This document shows, piece after piece, positions 46,194 through 54,987 of a stretch of DNA of 64,000 nucleotides (within the stretch, counting starts at the first letter, position 1; every line of letters starts with the position of its first letter). Both the position numbers and the translations under genes were made by a program. The stretch covers positions 62,001-126,000 of the forward strand of contig CAVYPR010000006.1 in assembly GCA_963770505.1 (NCBI GenBank), read 5' to 3'. The stretch is from CAVYPR01 sp963770505 (GTDB lineage Bacteria > Actinomycetota > Acidimicrobiia > Acidimicrobiales > RAAP-2). The notes beneath the pieces were generated by a model that saw only the letters and a program-made list of their open reading frames with translations, made no database searches and was not told where the DNA came from.

Positions 46194-47495
46194 ATGGCCT
46201 GGGATTTCTCCACCGAGCCCGAGTTCGAGGAGAAGCTCGAGTGGATGCGGGGGTTCGTGCGCGAGGAGGTCTTCCCCCTCGAGGTCCTCGATCTCACCGA
46301 GGCCCAGCTCACCGCGGCCGTCGGCCCCCTGCAGGAGGAGGTCAGGCGCCAGGGGCTCTGGGCGGCCCACCTGCCGCCCGAGCTCGGGGGCATGGGCTAC
46401 GGCCAGGTGCGCCTCGGCCTCATGCACGAGATCCTGGGACAGACCCCCTACGCGCCGGTCGTCTTCGGCAACAACGCCCCGGACTCGGGGAACGCCGAGC
46501 TGCTGGCCGTGGGCATCGCCCAGTCCGGCCGCCAGGACCAGCGCGAGCAGTGGCTGCTGCCCCTCTTGGAGGGCCGGCTGCGCAGCGGATTCTCGATGAC
46601 CGAGCCGGGCACGGCGGGCTCGGACCCCACCCTCCTCGCCACCAGGGCGGTGTGCGACGGTGCCGAGTACGTGATCAACGGGCGCAAGTGGTTCACCACC
46701 AACGGCTCGGTGGCCGACTTCCTCATCGTGATGGCCGTGACCAACCCCGACGTCCATCCCTACCAGGGCTCGTCGATGATCCTGGTGCCGGTGGACACGC
46801 CGGGCGTCGAGATCGTGCGCGACGTGGCGACCATGGAGGACCCCACAGCCCCTTATGGCAGGTTCGGCAACCACGCCGAGATCGCGTACCACGACGTCCG
46901 GGTGCCGACGGCCAACCTCATCGGCACGGAGGGCGGGGGGTTCGCCCTGGCCCAGGCCCGGCTGGGGCCGGGCCGCATCCACCACTGCATGCGCTGGCTC
47001 GGGCAGTCCCGCCGGGCCTTCGACATGCTCTGCGAACGGGCGGTCTCACGCCACGCCTTCGGCTCCGCGCTGGCCGAGAAGCAGACCGTGCAGAACTGGG
47101 TGGCGGACTCGCTGGCCCAGATGTCGGCGGCCCGCCTGATGACCCTCCACGCCGCCTGGAAAATGGACCGCGAGGGGCCGGCGGCGGCGCGCAACGAGAT
47201 CGCCATGATCAAATACTTCGGGGCCGGCGTCCTCTACGACGTGGTCGACCGGGCCATCCAGGTGCACGGCGCCCTCGGCTACTCCTGCGACCTGCCGCTC
47301 GAGGCCATGTACCGGGCCGCCCGGGCCGCCCGCATCTACGACGGGCCGGACGAGGTGCACCGACAGACCGTGGCCCGCCGCACCCTGCGGACCTACTCCC
47401 CGACCGATGTGCCCACCGAGCACGTCCCGACCCGGCGCGAGGCGGCCCGGCGGAGGTTCGCCGATCTCCTCGGCCAGGTGACGGCCGACGACTGA
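46194..47495 (+). CDS. Acyl-CoA dehydrogenase family protein
   Basis: 433 residues from ATG 46194 with AGGAGG six bases upstream. Contains SGFSMTEPGTAGSDPTLL, YVINGRKWFTTNGSVADFLIVMAVT, IHHCMRWLGQSRRAFDMLCERA and the C-terminal VHGALGYSCDLPLEAMYRAARAARIYDGPDEVHRQ, which is the arrangement of acyl-CoA dehydrogenase-like proteins acting on larger or branched acyl-CoAs. FAD-binding. Electrons to ETF. Its location next to bioB appears incidental. Confidence 0.9.
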   Translation: MAWDFSTEPEFEEKLEWMRGFVREEVFPLEVLDLTEAQLTAAVGPLQEEVRRQGLWAAHLPPELGGMGYGQVRLGLMHEILGQTPYAPVVFGNNAPDSGNAELLAVGIAQSGRQDQREQWLLPLLEGRLRSGFSMTEPGTAGSDPTLLATRAVCDGAEYVINGRKWFTTNGSVADFLIVMAVTNPDVHPYQGSSMILVPVDTPGVEIVRDVATMEDPTAPYGRFGNHAEIAYHDVRVPTANLIGTEGGGFALAQARLGPGRIHHCMRWLGQSRRAFDMLCERAVSRHAFGSALAEKQTVQNWVADSLAQMSAARLMTLHAAWKMDREGPAAARNEIAMIKYFGAGVLYDVVDRAIQVHGALGYSCDLPLEAMYRAARAARIYDGPDEVHRQTVARRTLRTYSPTDVPTEHVPTRREAARRRFADLLGQVTADD

Positions 47496-47553
47496 CCGGC
47501 CGGTCCCGCCGTCCGCCCGCTCGGACGGGCAGGGCCACGGCGGATCTGGGAGA

Positions 47554-49536
47554 GTGCACGCCGTGGCCGACGACGCGAAGGACCCCGACGACGAGGTGCG
47601 CGCCCAGGTCGAGCAGCTCGAGCGCGCCGAGAAGCTCCACCTGGTCACGGGGGACCGGCCGCTGGTGCGCGGCAACATCGCCATGACCCGGCGGTACAAC
47701 CCGACGCCCATCGAGGCGGGGCGGATCGACCGCCGGGGCATCGAGGGCATCCGCTTCACCGACGGGCCCCGTGGCGTGGTCATGGGGAACTGCACCGCCT
47801 TCCCGGTGCCCATGGCCCGGGGCGCGACCTTCGACCCCGCCCTCGAGGCCGAGGTGGGCGACGCCATCGGGGTCGAGGCGAGGACGCTGGGGGCCAACCT
47901 CTTCGCCGGGGTGTGCATCAACCTCCTGCGCCACCCGGCCTGGGGCCGCGCCCAGGAGACCTACGGCGAGGACACCCACCTCCTTGGTGAGATGGGTGCC
48001 GCCCTGGTGCGCGGCACCCAGCGCCATGTGATGGCCTGCGTGAAGCACTACGCCTGCAACTCCATGGAGAACTCGCGGTTCTGGGTCGACGTGCGCATCG
48101 ACCCGGCCGACCTGCGAGACCTCTACCTCCCGCATTTCAAGCGCTGCGTCGACGAGGGCGCCTCGGCGGTCATGTCCGCCTACAACAAGGTGAACGGCCA
48201 CTGGTGCGGCCAGAACCGGGAGCTCTTGACCGAGATCCTGAAGGAGGAGTGGGGCTTCGACGGCTTCGTGATGTCGGACTTCCTCTGGGGGGTGCGCGGC
48301 GACCCGGCCGACTGCTTCAATGCCGGCCTCGACCTCGAGATGCCCTTCCGCTGGCGGTTCAAGAAGCTGCCACGGGCCATGCGCCAGTCCCGGGTGTCCG
48401 AGGCCCGCCTCGACGACGCGGCCACCCGGCTCCTGCGCCAACAGGAGCGCCAGCGAGGGCGCGGCGAGCCCGAGCGCTACCGGCCCGAGGCGGTCTGCTC
48501 GCCCGAGCACCGCCGGCTGGCCCGCCGGGTGGCCGTCGAGGGGACGGTGCTACTCGAGAACCGCGACACCCTGCCCCTCGACCCCGAGGCCGTCCGGTCG
48601 GTGGCCGTCTTCGGGAAGCTGGCCACGATGCAGGCCACCGGTGACAAGGGGTCGAGCCAGGTCCACCCGCCCGAGGTGGTCAACCTGCTCGACGGGGTGC
48701 GCGCCGTGGCCGCCGCCCATGGCGTGGCCGTCTCCTACGACGATGGGAGCTCGCCGGAGCGGGCCCTGGCCCTGGCCGGCCGCTGCGACGCCGTGATCGT
48801 GGCCGCCGGCAACTCCTTCGAGGACGAGGGCGAGTGGATCGGGCGCTCCGGCGGGGACCGCCGGCGGCTCACCGTGGCCCCCGCCGACGAGCGCCTCATC
48901 GAGGCACTGGCCGGGGCGCACCCGAGGACCACGGTGGTGCTCTTGGGGGGGAGTGCCTTCGTGACCGACCCCTGGCGGGCCAATGTGGGGGCCCTGGTGG
49001 CCGCGTGGTACCCGGGGATGGAGGGTGGCCGGGCCGTGGCCGACATCCTCTTCGGCCACGAGATCCCCGGCGGCCGGCTGCCCTGCTCGTGGCCGGCCTC
49101 GACCACACAGTTGCCGCCCTTCAAGCGCTTCACCCGGAAGATCGCCTACGGCCCCCTCCACGGCTACCGCATGCACGAGGCCGAGGGCACCCGCCCGGCC
49201 TACCCCTTCGGCTACGGGCTCGGCTACACCAAGGTCGAGTGGGAAGGGCCCGAGGTCGTGGGCGCAGAGGCCGGCCGGGTGCAGGCGAGGGTGCGGCTGC
49301 ACAATCGCGGGTCGCGCCCGGGGGTCACCGTGGTGCAGGGGTACGTGGCCGAGCCCCTCGGCTCCGACCCGCGGCCGCTTCGCACCCTGCGGGCGTTCAA
49401 GAAGGTGCGGATCGAGGCTGGCGGGTCGGCCGAGGTGACCCTCGACCTCCCGCTCCCGCCGGGGGCCACCGGGGCCTGGGTCGGCCCGTCGTCGGACCCC
49501 GACCACCTCCGCCCCGTCCCAGTCACCGCCGCCTGA
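47554..49536 (+). CDS. Glycoside hydrolase family 3 beta-glucosidase-like enzyme
   Basis: 660 residues from GTG 47554 or 47563. N-terminal GH3 domain with FTDGPRGVVMG, GVCINLLRHPAWGRAQETYGEDTHL, VKHYACNS and nucleophile Asp242 in DGFVMSDFLWG. Then the GH3 C-terminal domain (GNSFEDEGEWIGRSGGDRRRL) and a fibronectin-III-like end (RGSRPGVTVVQGYV, VRIEAGGSAEV). No signal peptide, so it works inside the cell on imported oligosaccharides or glycosides. Substrate not predictable. Confidence 0.92.
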   Translation: MHAVADDAKDPDDEVRAQVEQLERAEKLHLVTGDRPLVRGNIAMTRRYNPTPIEAGRIDRRGIEGIRFTDGPRGVVMGNCTAFPVPMARGATFDPALEAEVGDAIGVEARTLGANLFAGVCINLLRHPAWGRAQETYGEDTHLLGEMGAALVRGTQRHVMACVKHYACNSMENSRFWVDVRIDPADLRDLYLPHFKRCVDEGASAVMSAYNKVNGHWCGQNRELLTEILKEEWGFDGFVMSDFLWGVRGDPADCFNAGLDLEMPFRWRFKKLPRAMRQSRVSEARLDDAATRLLRQQERQRGRGEPERYRPEAVCSPEHRRLARRVAVEGTVLLENRDTLPLDPEAVRSVAVFGKLATMQATGDKGSSQVHPPEVVNLLDGVRAVAAAHGVAVSYDDGSSPERALALAGRCDAVIVAAGNSFEDEGEWIGRSGGDRRRLTVAPADERLIEALAGAHPRTTVVLLGGSAFVTDPWRANVGALVAAWYPGMEGGRAVADILFGHEIPGGRLPCSWPASTTQLPPFKRFTRKIAYGPLHGYRMHEAEGTRPAYPFGYGLGYTKVEWEGPEVVGAEAGRVQARVRLHNRGSRPGVTVVQGYVAEPLGSDPRPLRTLRAFKKVRIEAGGSAEVTLDLPLPPGATGAWVGPSSDPDHLRPVPVTAA

Positions 49537-49562
49537 GCCGGGGGCGGGGGGTCCGCCGTCGC

Positions 49563-49581
49563 CCCGGCCCGACGGGCCGGG
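49563..49581. terminator. Bidirectional hairpin between GH3 gene and soxR
   Basis: cccggccc-gac-gggccggg, a perfect 8-bp stem with a 3-nt loop, in the 51 bp between the converging stops. Confidence 0.6.
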
Positions 49582-49587
49582 CCCGCT

Positions 49588-50040
49588 TCACCCGAGGAAG
49601 GTGCGCGGCCCGGGTCCCTCGGCCCCCAGCACGTCGCCGGGGTTGGCGAAGGGGCACCGGTCGATGGAGAGGCAGCCGCACCCGATGCAGGTGGTGAGGC
49701 GGTCCCTCAGCTCCTGGAGGCGGCGGATGCGATCGTCGAGCTCGCCCCGCCAGGCCGCCGACAGGCGGGCCCAGTCGTCCCGGGTCGGAGCCCTCCTCCC
49801 CGAGAGGGTGTCGAGAGCCGCCCGGATGTCGCGAAGCGGGATGCCCACCCGCTGAGCCGCCCGAATGAAGGCGACCCGTCGGAGCATCTCCCTCGGGAAC
49901 CTTCGCTGATTGCCCTCCGTCCGCCGGCTGGAGATGAGTCCCTCGGACTCGTAAAAGCGCAGGGCGGAGACCGCGGCCCCGCTGCGCGCCGACAGCTGGC
50001 CCACGCTCAGCTCTCGCAGGTCGGGGGGGAATTGCTGCAT
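49588..50040 (-). CDS. soxR: Redox-sensing transcriptional activator SoxR
   Basis: 150 residues from ATG 50040. MerR-family HTH (LSVGQLSARSGAAVSALRFYESEGL), a coiled dimer helix, and the [2Fe-2S] ligands Cys118, Cys121, Cys123 and Cys129 (CIGCGCLSIDRC). In actinobacteria SoxR is oxidised directly by redox-active compounds and turns on quinone-handling genes. The operator lies just upstream and overlaps the divergent promoter. The protein lacks any extra domain. Confidence 0.95.
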   Translation of the reverse strand: MQQFPPDLRELSVGQLSARSGAAVSALRFYESEGLISSRRTEGNQRRFPREMLRRVAFIRAAQRVGIPLRDIRAALDTLSGRRAPTRDDWARLSAAWRGELDDRIRRLQELRDRLTTCIGCGCLSIDRCPFANPGDVLGAEGPGPRTFLG

Positions 50041-50045
50041 GGCCC

Positions 50046-50076
50046 TTGACCTCAAGCTTACTTGAGGTTTTAGGGT
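50046..50076 (+). promoter_or_regulatory. SoxR box inside a 19-bp-spacer promoter
   Basis: CCTCAAGCTTACTTGAGG (50050-50067) is a near match to the SoxR operator. It sits between -35 TTGACC (50046-50051) and -10 TAGGGT (50071-50076) with the 19-bp spacer that MerR-type activators correct. It aligns base for base with the E. coli soxS promoter layout. It faces the questin-oxidase-like gene. Confidence 0.9.
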
Positions 50077-50121
50077 GATGGTCGGAGCGCCGGATCGGTG
50101 CCGGGCGACGGGAGGAGCGCG

Positions 50122-51006
50122 ATGACCGAGAGCACGACGTCACTCGACGAGGCGTTTGACCGCATGGCCCGGCTGGACTTCGAACTACCCAACGGGTTCG
50201 TCAACCACGGGCCGATGGCCTGCGAGGCCCTGGCGGCACTCGACCTTGACGACCAGATCGAGGGCTGGTCCCGCCGGTTCGCCCAGATGCTCGACACAGG
50301 CCCGAAAGCCGAGCGGCCGGAGGGGTTCGGGGGCGCCGGTTGGCGGTCGGCCCTCGGCGACTACCGGCGACTGCCGGAGTGGATCGGCTACTTCGACGAC
50401 GCCGTCGACGATCAGGGGTGGGCGCCACTCGTCGGCACGTGGGTCCCCCGGCTCGTCCCCGGTCTCGGCACGGCCCTCTTCCACGGCGTCATCCGCACGG
50501 CCCAAGCCGTCCGGGCCATCGACGCCGTGGACACCGAGGCGCGGCGGGCCGAGCTGGCTCGCTCGCTGGCCTACTGGGCGGCGCGCTACCGGCCGGGCCA
50601 GCCCCCCGCCGATGTCCGGGCCGAGGGTGCCACGGCCACCGCGGTGGTGGGCGACGCGGCCCGTGGCGCCCGGCACTACCTGGTCGAGCCCACCATCTAC
50701 TACCTGCACGGCGTCACCGGGGCCATGGCCGTCGAACTGCTGCTCCCGCACATCGCCGAGGACGACGGTCTGGCGGCGCTCGCCCAGGTGCGGGGCGAGC
50801 ATGCCGCCATGTACGGCGACGACGACCCGGCCCCGCTCGGCCCGAGCCAGGAATGGGACGAGCGCGTCGGCCTGGCCGCCGCCCACAGCCACGACGTCCA
50901 CGCGGTGAAGCTGGTGGAGGCCTGCCGCCGGGGATACGCATCGACCTCCGATCCCTCTTTCGCCGCCGCCGCCGGGCAGGTAGCCCGCCGCCGTCGAGGG
51001 CGCTAG
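50122..51006 (+). CDS. Questin-oxidase-like (DUF4243) protein
   Basis: 294 residues from ATG 50122, preceded by GGGAGGAGC. Matches the questin oxidase family: FELPNGFVNHGPMACEALAALDLDDQIEGW at the start, YLHGVTGAMAVELLLPH in the middle. Fungal members open the anthraquinone ring of questin with NADPH and oxygen. No flavin or P450 motif is visible, as usual for the family. Placed directly under the SoxR box, it probably removes or modifies a redox-cycling quinone. Followed 53 bp later by a PPOX/F420 oxidoreductase. Confidence 0.85.
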   Translation: MTESTTSLDEAFDRMARLDFELPNGFVNHGPMACEALAALDLDDQIEGWSRRFAQMLDTGPKAERPEGFGGAGWRSALGDYRRLPEWIGYFDDAVDDQGWAPLVGTWVPRLVPGLGTALFHGVIRTAQAVRAIDAVDTEARRAELARSLAYWAARYRPGQPPADVRAEGATATAVVGDAARGARHYLVEPTIYYLHGVTGAMAVELLLPHIAEDDGLAALAQVRGEHAAMYGDDDPAPLGPSQEWDERVGLAAAHSHDVHAVKLVEACRRGYASTSDPSFAAAAGQVARRRRGR

Positions 51007-51059
51007 CACGGCGCCCACGTCGCGGCGCCACCCCACCGAGGACCGAGTAGACAGGAGCC

Positions 51060-51473
51060 ATGGACTCCCTCTCCCCCGCCGTGCGCCGGGTAGTCGAGGG
51101 CCGCCACCTGGCCCATTTGGTCACCGTGAATCCCGACGGGAGCCCGCAGGTCACCGTGGTGTGGGTCGGTCTCGACGGCGACGAGGTCGTCGCCGCCCAC
51201 CTCGGGTCCTGGAAGAAGGTCGAGAACATCCGGCGCGATCCGCGCGTCGTCGTGTCCATCGAGACCGGTCTCCCCGGCCCCCACGGGCTCGACGAGTACC
51301 TCGTGCTCCACGGCACCGCCAGGGTGACCGAGGGAGGGGCACCCGAGCTCCTCCAGCGACTGGCCCGCACCTACATCGGGCCCGACGCGCGGTTCCCCCC
51401 GATGGACGATCCTCCTCCCGGCTTCATCACCCACATCCGGGTCGATCGGGTTGCCGGCAACGGGGAGTGGTGA
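51060..51473 (+). CDS. PPOX-class F420-dependent oxidoreductase
   Basis: 137 residues. Split beta-barrel of the pyridoxamine-5'-phosphate-oxidase type: HLAHLVTVNPDGSPQVTVVWVGLDGDEVV, then HLGSWKKVENIRRDPRVVVSIE and LVLHGTARVTEGG. This is the F420-using branch (VWVGLDGDEV). It likely reduces a quinone or similar with F420H2. It may be co-transcribed with the questin-oxidase-like gene and so controlled by SoxR. Confidence 0.88.
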   Translation: MDSLSPAVRRVVEGRHLAHLVTVNPDGSPQVTVVWVGLDGDEVVAAHLGSWKKVENIRRDPRVVVSIETGLPGPHGLDEYLVLHGTARVTEGGAPELLQRLARTYIGPDARFPPMDDPPPGFITHIRVDRVAGNGEW

Positions 51474-51698
51474 ACGTGTCTTGGGAGCCGGCAGCACGCC
51501 GGCGACGGCGCCGGAGGGGCCCGACGGCGCGGTCGACGGTCCCGAGTGCCCCCCGGCCCTGACTCCGGGGACGGACCCTCGCTGAGCTGGGCGACCCCAC
51601 GGCGCGGACCATGACGACGTCCCGGTCCGCGCCGGCCCGGGCGGTAGCATGTCGTTCGACATCGATCGGATCGTCGGCCTGCGACGAAGGTGCGTGCC

Positions 51699-52121
51699 AT
51701 GGGGACTGAGAGCCTGTTCTTCAATGCTCCTGATCACCGGACGGTCGCGGCCGGCGAGGTGATCTATGCAGAAGGTGACTCCGGGACGCACATGTTCGGC
51801 ATCGTGTCCGGCTCGGTGGCGCTCCTCAAGGGGTCGGTCGTCGTCGCGACACTCGGCCCGGAGGACGTCTTCGGCGAGCGTGCCTTGATCGATCACCTTC
51901 CCCGCAACCTCACGGCGATGGCCACCAGCGAGACGACCTTGGCGGAGATCGATCAACGCCTCTTCCTCTTCTTGGTCCACGAGTCGCCCACGTTCGCTCT
52001 AGGCGTCATGAAGGCCTTGGCCAGTCGTCTGCGTAACTACGACGAACTGTTCGGCGATCTCTCTTCTCTGAGCACCCAGCACGAATCGACAACCGTCACC
52101 TCCTCCGACGTTGGCGACTGA
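51699..52121 (+). CDS. Single-domain cyclic nucleotide-binding protein (CRP-type sensor without HTH)
   Basis: 140 residues from ATG 51699 (GTG 51690 also in frame). The cNMP-binding fold is complete: VAAGEVIYAEGDSGTHMFGIVSGSVAL, LGPEDVFGERALIDHLPRNLTAMA (phosphate-binding cassette with FGERAL) and IDQRLFLFLVHESP. There is no DNA-binding domain or linked effector; the C-terminus is a short Ser/Thr tail. It could regulate another protein in trans. The family is certain, the ligand is not. Confidence 0.82.
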   Translation: MGTESLFFNAPDHRTVAAGEVIYAEGDSGTHMFGIVSGSVALLKGSVVVATLGPEDVFGERALIDHLPRNLTAMATSETTLAEIDQRLFLFLVHESPTFALGVMKALASRLRNYDELFGDLSSLSTQHESTTVTSSDVGD

Positions 52122-52429
52122 GTTGGCGAGCTGAGAATCGGGTCGGCTTCCAGGCCGCCGCCTCGTCGGGAGCCCGAGATGGCGAGGTGCGACGCAAGGA
52201 GGTCGACTGCCGCAAGGCGGCATGAGGAGGTCCAACGGCCTGCCATCGTCAGTCGAGGGCACGGCGTGGCAGGGTCGTAGGCACGGGATAGTCGGCCGGG
52301 AACGGCCGGTCTCATCGGCACGCACGCGCTCGCGGGGCGCAAGGCCGGCGATCACCGGCTCGGGGCGAGCGGGGCGCACGGCGACCCCGCGACCCGCCAC
52401 GCACGGCCCGGCCGTAGAGTCCCCGTTCG
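52122..52429. other. Intergenic region
   Basis: About 308 bp of GC-rich sequence before the carboxypeptidase-like gene. An open frame inside (52222 onward) is arginine-rich without a family. I see no clear promoter or RNA. Confidence 0.45.
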
Positions 52430-53788
52430 ATGGGGAGTAACGATCCGCGGGGTGAACGTCGATCGCTTCACACCCGCCACGGGCTCAGCCGGGAGGCCGA
52501 GGCGCACCTTGCCGAGCTGGGGCGCAACCTTCCGCCGCCGTCAGAGGAGGCGGCGAGGGCCATGGCCGCCGACCGCGCGGCATGGTTGCGGCGACGCCGC
52601 ACCGTGTGGTCCGTGGTGGTCGTGGTCGTGGTCGTGGTCGCCGGGGCGATGGTGCAGTTGTTCAGACCGCTGTCGCCGCCCACGCTGCAGGCACGGCCCA
52701 CGGGGATCACCATCCCCGGGAGCGCACCCGTGCTGCCCTGGCCCTCCACCGGGGAGGCCGCGCTGAGCGTGCCCGGCCTTGGCAGCCTGGGGCAGGACCA
52801 CGGCACACGGCCGGCGCCGATCGGTGTGCTGTCAGGGGTGCTGACCGCCATGGTGATCCTGAAGGACCATCCACTTTCCCCCGGCGGGGACGCCGGACCC
52901 GTCATCGCGGTGACAGCGCAGACGCTGACGGCATACCAAGCCGGCAGCGTGGCCGGCGAACCTGAGGTTCAGGTTTCCTCCGGCGAGTCCCTGACCGAGC
53001 TCGACGCGCTCGAGGGACTCCTCGTCGGTTCGGGCAACGACATGGCCACTCTCCTCGCCCGCTGGGACGCGGGGACCACATCGGCCTTCGTAAGGAAGAT
53101 GGATCTCGCGGCCAGGTCTTTCGGCCTCGGGAACACCCGTGTCACCGAGCCAAGCGGTGCCGACGATGCCACGATCAGCACCCCGGAGGACCTCATCCAC
53201 CTCGCCGAGGTCGCTATGCAGGTCCCGGTGTTCAAGCAGATCGTGTCGCTCGGTCAGGTCACCCTCCCGGTGGCCGGCCTCGTGTACAACCCGAATTTCA
53301 TCCTGGGGGAGAACGGGGTGGTGGGGGTCGACGCCGGGTCGGACACGACGGGCGATGGCTGCTTCCTGTTCGCGGCGCACAAGACGGTGGGTGGTGCAAC
53401 GGTCACCCTGTACGGTGCGGTGCTCGGCCAGTACGGTCCGATTGGACCCGACGCGGCGGCCGTCGACGCAGGTGAGACGCTGATGACGGCGGCCCTCTCG
53501 CACATCACGGCCGAGCCGGCCCTCCAGGCGGGACAGGTCGTCGCGAAGCTCTCCGCACCATGGGGTGCGTCGACCCCGCTCACGGTGTCCCACGTGGTGA
53601 GGGTCCCGGCCTGGCCAGGCCTCACCGTCCCAGTGACCGCCCGGCTCGCCAACCTCGCCGTGCCGATCGCGGCCGGGACCCGGGTCGGCTGGCTCCGGAT
53701 CCGCCAGGGATCCCGTGTCGTCAAGGTGGCGTTGTACACCTCCGCTCCGCTGCGCGGGCCATCGGGGTTCTGGCGACTGACGCGGTGA
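52430..53788 (+). CDS. D-alanyl-D-alanine carboxypeptidase-like membrane protein, catalytically degenerate
   Basis: 452 residues. A short cytoplasmic part, one transmembrane helix made mostly of Val (residues about 61-76), then a peptidase S11-like extracellular domain. Aligned with normal relatives, the SxxK motif is lost (PIGVLSGVLTAMVIL in place of P.AS.TK..TA), the KTG triad is GVDAG, and only the SGN element (VGSGNDM) remains. The rest is full length and well biased, so it is not obviously dead. Likely a pseudoenzyme that binds peptidoglycan or regulates a true carboxypeptidase. The C-terminal 100 residues resemble the beta-domain of the class. Confidence 0.85.
   Translation: MGSNDPRGERRSLHTRHGLSREAEAHLAELGRNLPPPSEEAARAMAADRAAWLRRRRTVWSVVVVVVVVVAGAMVQLFRPLSPPTLQARPTGITIPGSAPVLPWPSTGEAALSVPGLGSLGQDHGTRPAPIGVLSGVLTAMVILKDHPLSPGGDAGPVIAVTAQTLTAYQAGSVAGEPEVQVSSGESLTELDALEGLLVGSGNDMATLLARWDAGTTSAFVRKMDLAARSFGLGNTRVTEPSGADDATISTPEDLIHLAEVAMQVPVFKQIVSLGQVTLPVAGLVYNPNFILGENGVVGVDAGSDTTGDGCFLFAAHKTVGGATVTLYGAVLGQYGPIGPDAAAVDAGETLMTAALSHITAEPALQAGQVVAKLSAPWGASTPLTVSHVVRVPAWPGLTVPVTARLANLAVPIAAGTRVGWLRIRQGSRVVKVALYTSAPLRGPSGFWRLTR
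52612..52641 (+). repeat. (GTGGTC)n hexanucleotide run
   Basis: About five GTGGTC copies encode the poly-Val core of the transmembrane helix. Slippage in units of two codons would lengthen or shorten the helix without changing frame. Confidence 0.7.
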
Positions 53789-54103
53789 CCCGCCGGCGGT
53801 GCCGCCGCACGATGGCCTTGCGGACGTGTCGGGGCCCGGCGTGCTCCGTCCTCCGCCTCGGCCCGGTCCCAGAAGGCCGCCACCCGCCTGGTTCGCAGAG
53901 GCGGCAGCCGGTCGGAGCACCCCCGCGCTCGTCGTGGAGGCGCAGGGCCTTGGCCGGAAGCCTCGACCCGACGGCGAGCTCCCCGATGGTCACGAGCTCC
54001 ACGGTCGCTCCCAGGCCCATTGCCGCCGCATCGACGGCCCCCAGTCTGGTGCGTCCCCTCCGGGGAGGGTCAAGGGCGGCCCCGGCGCGGGGGATCAGCT
54101 TGA
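53789..54103. other. Intergenic region with regulator remnant
   Basis: Contains only the MerR fragment described above; no intact gene is evident. Confidence 0.5.
53900..54020 (-). pseudogene. Decayed MerR-type regulator fragment
   Basis: An ATG at 54020 opens LVTIGELAVGSRLPAKALRLHDERG, a recognisable MerR N-terminal helix-turn-helix. After this the frame departs, while the next frame reads VLRPA, the expected continuation. No full downstream regulator is present. It is a remnant of an older gene in this 315-bp gap. Confidence 0.45.
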
Positions 54104-54706
54104 ATGAGGACCGTGCCCGCCTTCGACGGCAGCGAGTACCAGGCGCGCTTCGACGACCTGGCGCAGCGGGGCGTCGACGTCCACGGGGAGGCCGACCTCG
54201 TGCGGTCGCTCCATCCCCACTCGGTCCTCGACGCCGGCTGCGGCACCGGCCGCGTCGCCATCGAGCTGGCCCGCCACGGCATCGAGGTGGTCGGCGTCGA
54301 CATCGACGGGTCGATGCTCTCGGTGGCCCGCACGCGGGCACCGGACCTCGAATGGGTCCAGGCCGACCTGTCGGCCATGGAGCTTGGCCGCCGCTTCGAC
54401 GTGGTCGTACTCGCCGGGAACGTGCCGATCTTCTGCCCCGAGCAGGCGCGCCCGGCCCTGATCGCGGCTTGCGCCGCCCACGTGTCACCGGGCGGTTTCC
54501 TGGTGGCCGGATTCCAGCTCGACCGGGGGTACGCACTGGGCGACTGGGACCGGGGCTGTCGCGAGGCCGGCCTGGTGCTGGTGGAGCGATGGTCGACCTG
54601 GGACCGCACGCCCTTCGGGCCGAAGGACGCCTACGCCGTCTCACAGCACCGACACGACGGCCATCCAGGTCGTGCCCGGCGCGGTGGTGTCGCCCCCCTG
54701 TCGTAG
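54104..54706 (+). CDS. Class I SAM-dependent methyltransferase
   Basis: 200 residues. Rossmann methyltransferase: VLDAGCGTGRVAIELARHG (motif I), VVGVDIDGSML (acidic loop), WVQADLSAMELGRRFDVVVLAGN (motifs II/III) and CAAHVSPGGFLVAGFQLD. The last about 20 residues are basic and probably disordered. Methylates an unknown small molecule. Stands alone upstream of the riboswitch. Confidence 0.88.
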   Translation: MRTVPAFDGSEYQARFDDLAQRGVDVHGEADLVRSLHPHSVLDAGCGTGRVAIELARHGIEVVGVDIDGSMLSVARTRAPDLEWVQADLSAMELGRRFDVVVLAGNVPIFCPEQARPALIAACAAHVSPGGFLVAGFQLDRGYALGDWDRGCREAGLVLVERWSTWDRTPFGPKDAYAVSQHRHDGHPGRARRGGVAPLS

Positions 54707-54811
54707 TTCCGCCGTCCGGCGAACGCGCTGCGGTCCTGGTCCAGCTCGTGGCGAAGTGGGGCGCGTGAGACCTTCTCCGCCCACGCCTCGGCGACGGTCG
54801 CTCTGCTAGGT
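54707..54811. other. Short gap before the riboswitch
   Basis: About 100 bp that must hold the promoter for the B12 operon; I could not pick out convincing -35/-10 elements. Confidence 0.4.
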
Positions 54812-54935
54812 TTCCCTCAGCACAATTCACGCCACCTCTCGGGGAAGCCGGTCGAACTCCGGCGCTGGTCCGCAACCGTGGGTGGGGGGTCGACCGTCGA
54901 CCGCCCCACGAGCCGGGATACCGCAGCGGTGCGTT
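54812..54935 (+). ncRNA. Cobalamin riboswitch
   Basis: Contains the conserved core: GGGGAAGCCGG, then GAACTCCGGCGCTG, TCCGCAACCG, and AGCCGGGATACC at the 3' side, in the order and spacing of B12 riboswitches. It ends about 105 bp before the ATG of the toroid protein at 55041. On binding cobalamin such elements shut off expression of uptake or synthesis genes. Confidence 0.92.
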
Positions 54936-54987
54936 GTTGAGCTCCCACACCGTCGAGAAATGCGGACAGGGGCTCGGTCGGCCACGG

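Noticed and set aside
52222..52440. 72-codon frame before the carboxypeptidase-like gene
   Set aside because: Low-complexity, Arg/Gly/Ser-rich, overlaps the true ATG region.
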